Assembly (NCBI RefSeq): GCF_003600155.1
Contig: NZ_QWLD01000014.1
Location: 1 to 64,000, forward strand
Source: Nesterenkonia muleiensis
Lineage (GTDB): Bacteria; Actinomycetota; Actinomycetes; Actinomycetales; Micrococcaceae
Reading direction: 5' to 3'
DNA length: 64,000 bases
The notes below the pieces were generated by a model. It ran no database searches. It saw nothing but the letters and a program-made list of their open reading frames with translations, and was not told where the DNA came from. The position numbers were made by a program, and so were the translations under genes. Positions 57,144 to 64,000 of the stretch are shown here, one piece after another (within the stretch, counting starts at the first letter, position 1; every line of letters starts with the position of its first letter).

Positions 57144-58597
57144 CGGCTGGCCACCAGCTCATCGAACAGCTCCGCATAGTGTTCGGCCGACAGCGTCCAT
57201 CCCACATTGGCCATCATCGCCCGACGCTGGATCTGGCACCAGGTGGGAGGGTCCGCGTACAGGGCCACCAGCCGCGCCAGAGCCCGGCCCAGGGCCAGCG
57301 CGTCAAGGGGGGAGAATGCGATTCCGGTGGCGGCCTGGCCGGCCAGCCCGGCGACGCTCGCGTCGATGACAGTGTCCCGCAGCCCGCCGGTCGCTGCGAC
57401 CACCGGGAGCGTGCCGTAGCGCAGCCCGTACAGCTGGGTCAGTCCGCAGGGCTCGAACCGCGAGGGGACGATCACCGCGTCCCCGCCGGCGAACATCCGA
57501 TGGCTGAGCGGCTCGTCGTAGCCGATACGCACCCCGACCCGGTCCGGGTAGTGGTCTGCGAGCGTGCGCAGCCGGTGCTCCAGATCCGCATCGCCAGCGC
57601 CGAGCAGCACCAACGATCCCCCGAGCTGGATGAACTCCGGAACCGCCTCAACCAGCAGATCGATGCCCTTCTGGTGGCTGAGCCGGCTGACGACGATCGC
57701 CAGCGGACCCGGCGTGGGCCCGAGGCCGAACTCCTCGAGCAGAGCCTCGCGGTTGGCCTGCTTGTTCCCCAGCTGCGCAGTGTCGTAGTTCTGCGGGATG
57801 GCAGCGTCTTCGGCAGGGTTCCACACGCTGGTGTCGATGCCGTTGACGATTCCGCTCAGTGCCTGCGAACGCTCGATGATGACCCCTTCCAGGCCGAAGC
57901 CGAACTCCGGCCGCATCAGCTCTTCGGCGTAACTGGGACTGACCGTGGTGATGCGGTCTGCGTGGACGAGGCCGGCTTTCAGAGCACTGATCTGGCCGTA
58001 GTACTCCAGCGATGAGTGGTGGAACTCCTGACGCGGCAGGCGCAGCGCCTCAAGCCGATCAGCGGGGGCAATGCCCTGAAAGGCCATATTGTGGATTGTC
58101 ATGACCGAGGGCGTGCTGCTTTCGGCGAACCGCAGATAGGCAGGTGCCAGTCCAGCCTGCCAGTCGTGGGCGTGCAGGAGCGTTGGCTTCCAGCCATCTC
58201 GAGTGCCTTCGGCGCACAGCCGCGCAGCGACCCAGGAGAGCGCGGCGAACCGCAGGTCGTTGTCCGGGTGATCGCCCTCCTGCCCCTGGTAGATCCCACC
58301 GGCCCGGTCGTAGAGATGCGATGCTGAGAGCGCCAGCACTCTGAGACCGCCGACGGTGCCGGACAGCACTGCCGCAGGGCCGCCGAACAGATCGGGGTCC
58401 GACCAGACCTCGGTCACCGCGCGAAGCCGGTCGGCCACGCCCGGATACGCCGGCATCAGCACCCGGGTCTGCCAGCCGAGTTCCTTCAGAGCCTTCGGCA
58501 GGGCCCCGACCACGTCTGCCAAACCCCCGGTCTTGATCAGGGGCACGCATTCGGAGGCGACGGACAGCACCGCACGGCGTGGCTTGCGAGGAGACAT
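57140..58597 (-). CDS. glgA: glycogen synthase, GT5 type (ADP-glucose)
   Basis: This 485-residue starch/glycogen synthase extends glucan chains from ADP-glucose. VASECVPLIKTGGLADVVGA has the KTGGL substrate motif, and GDAVIVPSRFEPCGLTQLYG the C-terminal donor site. ATG 58597 lies 8 bp after the glgC stop; ATG 58624 is also in frame and would overlap glgC. This is the classic GT5 enzyme, whereas many actinobacteria use a GT4 enzyme. The stop overlaps the glgX start by four bases. Confidence 0.94.
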   Translation of the reverse strand: MSPRKPRRAVLSVASECVPLIKTGGLADVVGALPKALKELGWQTRVLMPAYPGVADRLRAVTEVWSDPDLFGGPAAVLSGTVGGLRVLALSASHLYDRAGGIYQGQEGDHPDNDLRFAALSWVAARLCAEGTRDGWKPTLLHAHDWQAGLAPAYLRFAESSTPSVMTIHNMAFQGIAPADRLEALRLPRQEFHHSSLEYYGQISALKAGLVHADRITTVSPSYAEELMRPEFGFGLEGVIIERSQALSGIVNGIDTSVWNPAEDAAIPQNYDTAQLGNKQANREALLEEFGLGPTPGPLAIVVSRLSHQKGIDLLVEAVPEFIQLGGSLVLLGAGDADLEHRLRTLADHYPDRVGVRIGYDEPLSHRMFAGGDAVIVPSRFEPCGLTQLYGLRYGTLPVVAATGGLRDTVIDASVAGLAGQAATGIAFSPLDALALGRALARLVALYADPPTWCQIQRRAMMANVGWTLSAEHYAELFDELVASR

Positions 58598-58604
58598 CTG
58601 AGGA

Positions 58605-59879
58605 TCAGTCCAGGGCTGCGGCACGCCGGTCGAGCATCGGCTGGGTGATCAGCACCACGCCGTCGTCGGTGCGCCGGAACCAGTGGGCATCAGCCTCGGC
58701 GTCCTCCCCGACGACCAGGCCCTCGGGGATCTCGACGTTGCTGTCGATGACGCAGCGCGAGAGCCGTGCGCTGCGGCCGATCGTCACCTGCGGCAGCGCC
58801 ACCACCTGGTCCAGCGAGGAGTAGGAGTGGGTGCGCCCGCCGGTGAACAGCACCGAGTGATAGACCTCAGAGCCGCTGACGATGCAGTTTCCGGCCACCA
58901 GTGACTGCACCGCCATCCCGCGCCGGTTCTCCTGATCGTGGATGAACTTCGCCGGCGGCACCAGCTCGGCGTAGGTCCAGATCGGCCAGGCGCGGTCATA
59001 CAGGTCGAACGGCGGGACGAAATCGGTGAGGTCGATGTTCGCCTGCCAGAAGGCATCGATGGTGCCGACGTCTCTCCAGTAGGGTTCAGTCTCCAGACCG
59101 TTCATCACGCATGACTCGGAGAACTGGTGCGCGTAGGCGCTGCCGCCGCGGACGATCGAGGGGATGACGTCGTAGCCGAAGTCGTGCCCGGAACTGGGAT
59201 CCTCAGCGTCGGCGATGAGCAGTTCGCGCAGGAAGGACCATTCGAAGACGTAGATGCCCATTGAGGCCAGTGCCTCGTCAGGACGGTCCGGTATGCACGG
59301 CGGGTCGTCGGGCTTCTCGAGGAAGTCCAGGATGCGGCCGGTCTTATCGACGTGCATCACGCCGAAGGCGGTCGCCTCGGCCCGGGGCACCGTCAGACAG
59401 CCGACGGTGACATCGGCGCCGGTGTCCACATGCTGGCGCAGCATCACCTCGTAGTCCATCTTGTACACCTGGTCGCCGGAGAGCACGATGACATAGGTGA
59501 CGCCGTAGTCGTCGACGATGTCAATGTTCTGGGTGACGGCATCTGCGGTTCCCATGTACCACTTGGTCTCCTCGACCCGCTGGCTGGCCGGAAGGATGTC
59601 CAGGTACTCGTTGCGTTCGGCGCGGAAGAAGCCCCAGCCGCGCTGCATATGCCGAATCAGCGAATGCGCCTTGTACTGCGTCGCGACGGCCATCTTGCGA
59701 ATACCGGAGTTCAGGGCGTTGGACAGCGCGAAGTCGATGATTCTGCTGGTGCCGCCGAAGTGGACTGCGGGTTTGGCCCGCCGGGCGGTCAGCTCCTTGA
59801 GCCGGCTTCCCCGGCCGCCGGCCAGGACGAAGGCCATGGTGTGGGATGAGAGTCGGGTGGGTGCTCCGGTGGTGCCCAT
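58605..59879 (-). CDS. glgC: glucose-1-phosphate adenylyltransferase
   Basis: This 424-residue enzyme makes ADP-glucose from glucose-1-phosphate and ATP, the control point of glycogen synthesis. [20 protein letters not shown] is the nucleotide loop, [13 protein letters not shown]-like segment [14 protein letters not shown] the catalytic site and GIYVFEW near residue 200 typical. The left-handed beta-helix tail ([20 protein letters not shown]) binds regulators. It lies between glgB and glgA with short gaps. Confidence 0.96.
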   Translation of the reverse strand: MGTTGAPTRLSSHTMAFVLAGGRGSRLKELTARRAKPAVHFGGTSRIIDFALSNALNSGIRKMAVATQYKAHSLIRHMQRGWGFFRAERNEYLDILPASQRVEETKWYMGTADAVTQNIDIVDDYGVTYVIVLSGDQVYKMDYEVMLRQHVDTGADVTVGCLTVPRAEATAFGVMHVDKTGRILDFLEKPDDPPCIPDRPDEALASMGIYVFEWSFLRELLIADAEDPSSGHDFGYDVIPSIVRGGSAYAHQFSESCVMNGLETEPYWRDVGTIDAFWQANIDLTDFVPPFDLYDRAWPIWTYAELVPPAKFIHDQENRRGMAVQSLVAGNCIVSGSEVYHSVLFTGGRTHSYSSLDQVVALPQVTIGRSARLSRCVIDSNVEIPEGLVVGEDAEADAHWFRRTDDGVVLITQPMLDRRAAALD

Positions 59880-59904
59880 GGTTGCTCCTCATCGGGTGGG
59901 GACT

Positions 59905-61773
<1,869 letters not shown>

Positions 61774-61777
61774 CGGC

Positions 61778-64000
61778 TCACCGTCCTGTCACCGTGGCCG
61801 GGAGCGCCGAGCCGACCGACCAGATCTCGTCCATATAGCCGCGCACCGCACGGTCTGCGGAGAAGAAGCCGACCCGTGCGGTGTTCAGGACTGCCTGGTG
61901 CCGCCAGACCGCTGGTGTCTTGAACGTCTTCTCGACGCTGGCCTGGGCGGCGTCGTAGGCGTCGAAGTCCTCGGTGACTAAGAAGTAGTCGTGGTGCCAG
62001 AGCAGGTCGAGCAGTCCGTGGTAGCGCTCTGGCTCCTCAGGGCTGAAGAACCCCTCGGCCAGCAGCTGCAGCACAGGCGGCAGGTGGTCGCTGCCCTCGA
62101 TCGCCAGCTTGGAGTGCTCAGGGACCGCGCGCCGTTCCAGCACCTCCTGGGCGGTCAGGCCGAACAGGAAGAAGTTCTGCTCACCGACTAACTGGCGGAT
62201 CTCCACATTGGCCCCGTCCAGGGTGCCGATGGTCAGTGCGCCGTTGAGCGCGAACTTCATATTGCCGGTGCCGGAGGCCTCCATGCCGGCGGTAGAGATC
62301 TGCTCGGAGAGGTCTGCGGCCGGGATCAGCCGCTCGGCCATGGTCACGTTGTAGTTGGCCGGGTAATGGATGGTGAGCAGCTCGCTGGTGTCCGGGTCAC
62401 GGTTGATGACGGCGGCGACGTCGTTGATCAGCCGGATGATCTGCTTGGCGACCGCGTAGCCCGGGGCCGCCTTCCCGCCGAAGATCTTCACCCGCGGCAC
62501 CCAGTCACCGCCGGGGTCGGCTTTGATGCGCTGCCACTGCGCGATGGTGTGGAGGATGTTCAGCAGCTGACGCTTGTACTCGTGGATGCGTTTGACCTGC
62601 ACGTCGAACAGGGCCTCGGTGTTGACCGGGTGGCCGGTCTGCTGGCTGAGCCACTCGGCGACGGCGAGCTTGTTCTCCCGCTTGGTGGCCCCGAACGCAT
62701 CACCGAACGCCGGATCCTCGGCGAACGGCTCGAGTCCGCGCAGCCGGTCCAAATCAGTCTCCCAGCCGGGGCCGATGGCCTGGCTGATGAGCCGGGACAG
62801 CGCTGGGTTGGCGGCCCGCAGCCAACGCCTCGGCGTAATGCCGTTGGTCTGGTTCACGATGCGCCCCGGATGGGCGGCGTCGAGCTCGGCGAAAAGTTCC
62901 CGGCGCACCATTTCGGTGTGCAGAGCGGAAACGCCGTTGATGCGGTGGGCCAGGATAAAGGCCAAGTTGCCCATCTGCACCGAACCGTCGGTGATGATGC
63001 GTGAAGCCTCTCCGAGAGCGGGGGCCTGCTCACGGTGCCAGTGGTCGACCGCCTCGATGATCTGCAGGTGGCGCGGCAGCACCCGGCCGAGCAGTTCGAC
63101 CGGCCAGCGCTCCAGGGCCTCGGGCAGCAGGGTGTGGTTGGTGTAGGCCAGGGTGGCGGTGACGATGTCGAGGGCCTCGGCCAGGTCGTAGCCGTGCTCG
63201 TCCAGCAGCAGGCGCAGCAGTTCCGGGCCGGCCATGGTCGGATGGGTGTCGTTGAGCTGGATCGCGGCATGGGACGGCAGCGTCCTCAAGTCTGAGGAAT
63301 GCTCGCCGAACTGCCGCAGGATGTCGGCGATGGCGGCAGCGGTCAGAAAGTACTCCTGGCGCAGCCGCAGATCCTTGCCGGCGTCTGTGCTGTCATCGGG
63401 GTAGAGCACCCGGCTCAGCGACCTGGCCAGGGTCTGGGCCTCGACGGCGCCGGTGAAGTCTCCGGAGTTGAACCGGGCCAGGTCCAGCGGCTCCTCGGCG
63501 TGGGCTGACCACAGCCGTAGCGTGTTCGCCCAGTTGCTGCGCCAGCCGACCACCGGCAGGTCATGGGCCTGCGCCACAATATGCCGCTCCGGCTGCCAGC
63601 CGTCCTCTGAGATATGACCGCCGAATCCGATGCGAAATGCCGACTCAGGCCGGTCAACCTCCCAGACCGTGCCCTCCCGCAGCCAACTCTCCGGGACTTC
63701 AACCTGCTGACCGGCGTCGAAGTGCTGCTCGAACAGTCCGTTCTCATAGCGGATGCCGTAGCCGGTGGCGATGCACCCCAGCGTGGCAGTCGACTCCAAG
63801 TAGCAGGCCGCGAGCCGGCCCAGTCCGCCATTGCCCAGCGCGGGGTCAGCCTCATCGTGGACGAGAGCCGAATAGTCGAGGCCGAGCCCTTCCACCGCCG
63901 ATCGGGCAAGAGACTGAATGCCCAGGTTGATCGCGGCGTCGTCGAGCAGCCGTCCGACCAGGAACTCCATCGACAGGTAGTAAACCCGTTTGGACCCGGA
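61778..64000 (-). CDS. glgP: glycogen/starch phosphorylase, partial (start beyond the window)
   Basis: The frame is open from the window edge (KRVYYLSMEFLVGRLL) for about 740 residues, lacking the first 60-90. The enzyme releases glucose-1-phosphate from glucan chains. RVKIFGGKAAPGYAVAKQII and the cofactor site EASGTGNMKFALNGALTIGT (PLP lysine) are present, and QLNDTHPTMAGPELLRLLL is the conserved HP segment. It is the first visible gene of the glgP-glgB-glgC-glgA-glgX operon. Confidence 0.95.
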   Translation of the reverse strand, partial: SGSKRVYYLSMEFLVGRLLDDAAINLGIQSLARSAVEGLGLDYSALVHDEADPALGNGGLGRLAACYLESTATLGCIATGYGIRYENGLFEQHFDAGQQVEVPESWLREGTVWEVDRPESAFRIGFGGHISEDGWQPERHIVAQAHDLPVVGWRSNWANTLRLWSAHAEEPLDLARFNSGDFTGAVEAQTLARSLSRVLYPDDSTDAGKDLRLRQEYFLTAAAIADILRQFGEHSSDLRTLPSHAAIQLNDTHPTMAGPELLRLLLDEHGYDLAEALDIVTATLAYTNHTLLPEALERWPVELLGRVLPRHLQIIEAVDHWHREQAPALGEASRIITDGSVQMGNLAFILAHRINGVSALHTEMVRRELFAELDAAHPGRIVNQTNGITPRRWLRAANPALSRLISQAIGPGWETDLDRLRGLEPFAEDPAFGDAFGATKRENKLAVAEWLSQQTGHPVNTEALFDVQVKRIHEYKRQLLNILHTIAQWQRIKADPGGDWVPRVKIFGGKAAPGYAVAKQIIRLINDVAAVINRDPDTSELLTIHYPANYNVTMAERLIPAADLSEQISTAGMEASGTGNMKFALNGALTIGTLDGANVEIRQLVGEQNFFLFGLTAQEVLERRAVPEHSKLAIEGSDHLPPVLQLLAEGFFSPEEPERYHGLLDLLWHHDYFLVTEDFDAYDAAQASVEKTFKTPAVWRHQAVLNTARVGFFSADRAVRGYMDEIWSVGSALPATVTGR

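Overview
The window is a chromosomal piece of a high-GC actinobacterium. The gene content and order suggest Micrococcales, probably Micrococcaceae (a Nesterenkonia- or Arthrobacter-like organism). This is inferred from the actinobacterial HemQ-type haem locus, the long actinobacterial LigA, the AccD5/AccE/AccA3 acyl-CoA carboxylase and the Rv2629-type protein; no marker gene settles the genus.

Region 1, about 1-12.1 kb, is accessory DNA. It holds decayed IS3 and IS5 transposases and seven copies of one 52-bp direct repeat, all in the same orientation, at 500, 2728, 4834, 5900, 7921, 10826 and 12057. The repeats divide the region into six blocks of one or two good genes: phosphatidylcholine synthase with a truncated sugar kinase; a uracil-DNA-glycosylase-like protein with an NHL propeller protein; an FMN reductase; a TIGR04141 (DUF6119) protein; a DUF262 plus HEPN pair; and an aminoglycoside-type phosphotransferase. 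The layout resembles an integron cassette array, but the repeat lacks the attC core sequence and no integrase is visible. This is the most interesting feature of the window.

Region 2, 12.1-28.2 kb, is the haem biosynthesis locus. On the minus strand the order is hemE, hemY/cgoX, hemQ, hemC, hemD, hemB, hemL, with hemA diverging from hemE. Later arrivals interrupt it: a complete FitAB-type toxin-antitoxin pair between hemC and hemD, and about 4.7 kb of cargo between hemQ and hemY (a decayed second FitAB pair, an FAD monooxygenase with a divergent TetR regulator, an ATPase fragment, and VOC, TfoX-like and SUMF1 proteins).

Region 3, 28.2-42.8 kb, is mostly housekeeping: an Rv2629/Balon-type ribosome factor, ligA, an inositol monophosphatase, a fructosamine-kinase-like protein, a frameshifted AbiEi/DUF559-like gene, an alanine/sodium symporter, gatCAB, a PP2C phosphatase, a class III cyclase and a bacterial PH-domain membrane protein.

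Region 4, 42.9-49.7 kb, is fatty-acyl carboxylation: birA and an SDR enzyme on the minus strand, and accD5, accE, maf and accA3 as a tight plus-strand operon. AccE carries an unusual N-terminal extension built from short hairpins related to a repeat beside birA.

Region 5, 49.8-55.0 kb, holds a PQQ-type sugar dehydrogenase lipoprotein, an alpha/beta hydrolase, a TVP38-family membrane protein, an M50 metallopeptidase, a GNAT acetyltransferase, a DUF1990 remnant and thpR. Region 6, 55.0-64 kb, is a five-gene glycogen operon on the minus strand (glgP-glgB-glgC-glgA-glgX); glgP runs off the window. No rRNA, tRNA or CRISPR array was recognised.
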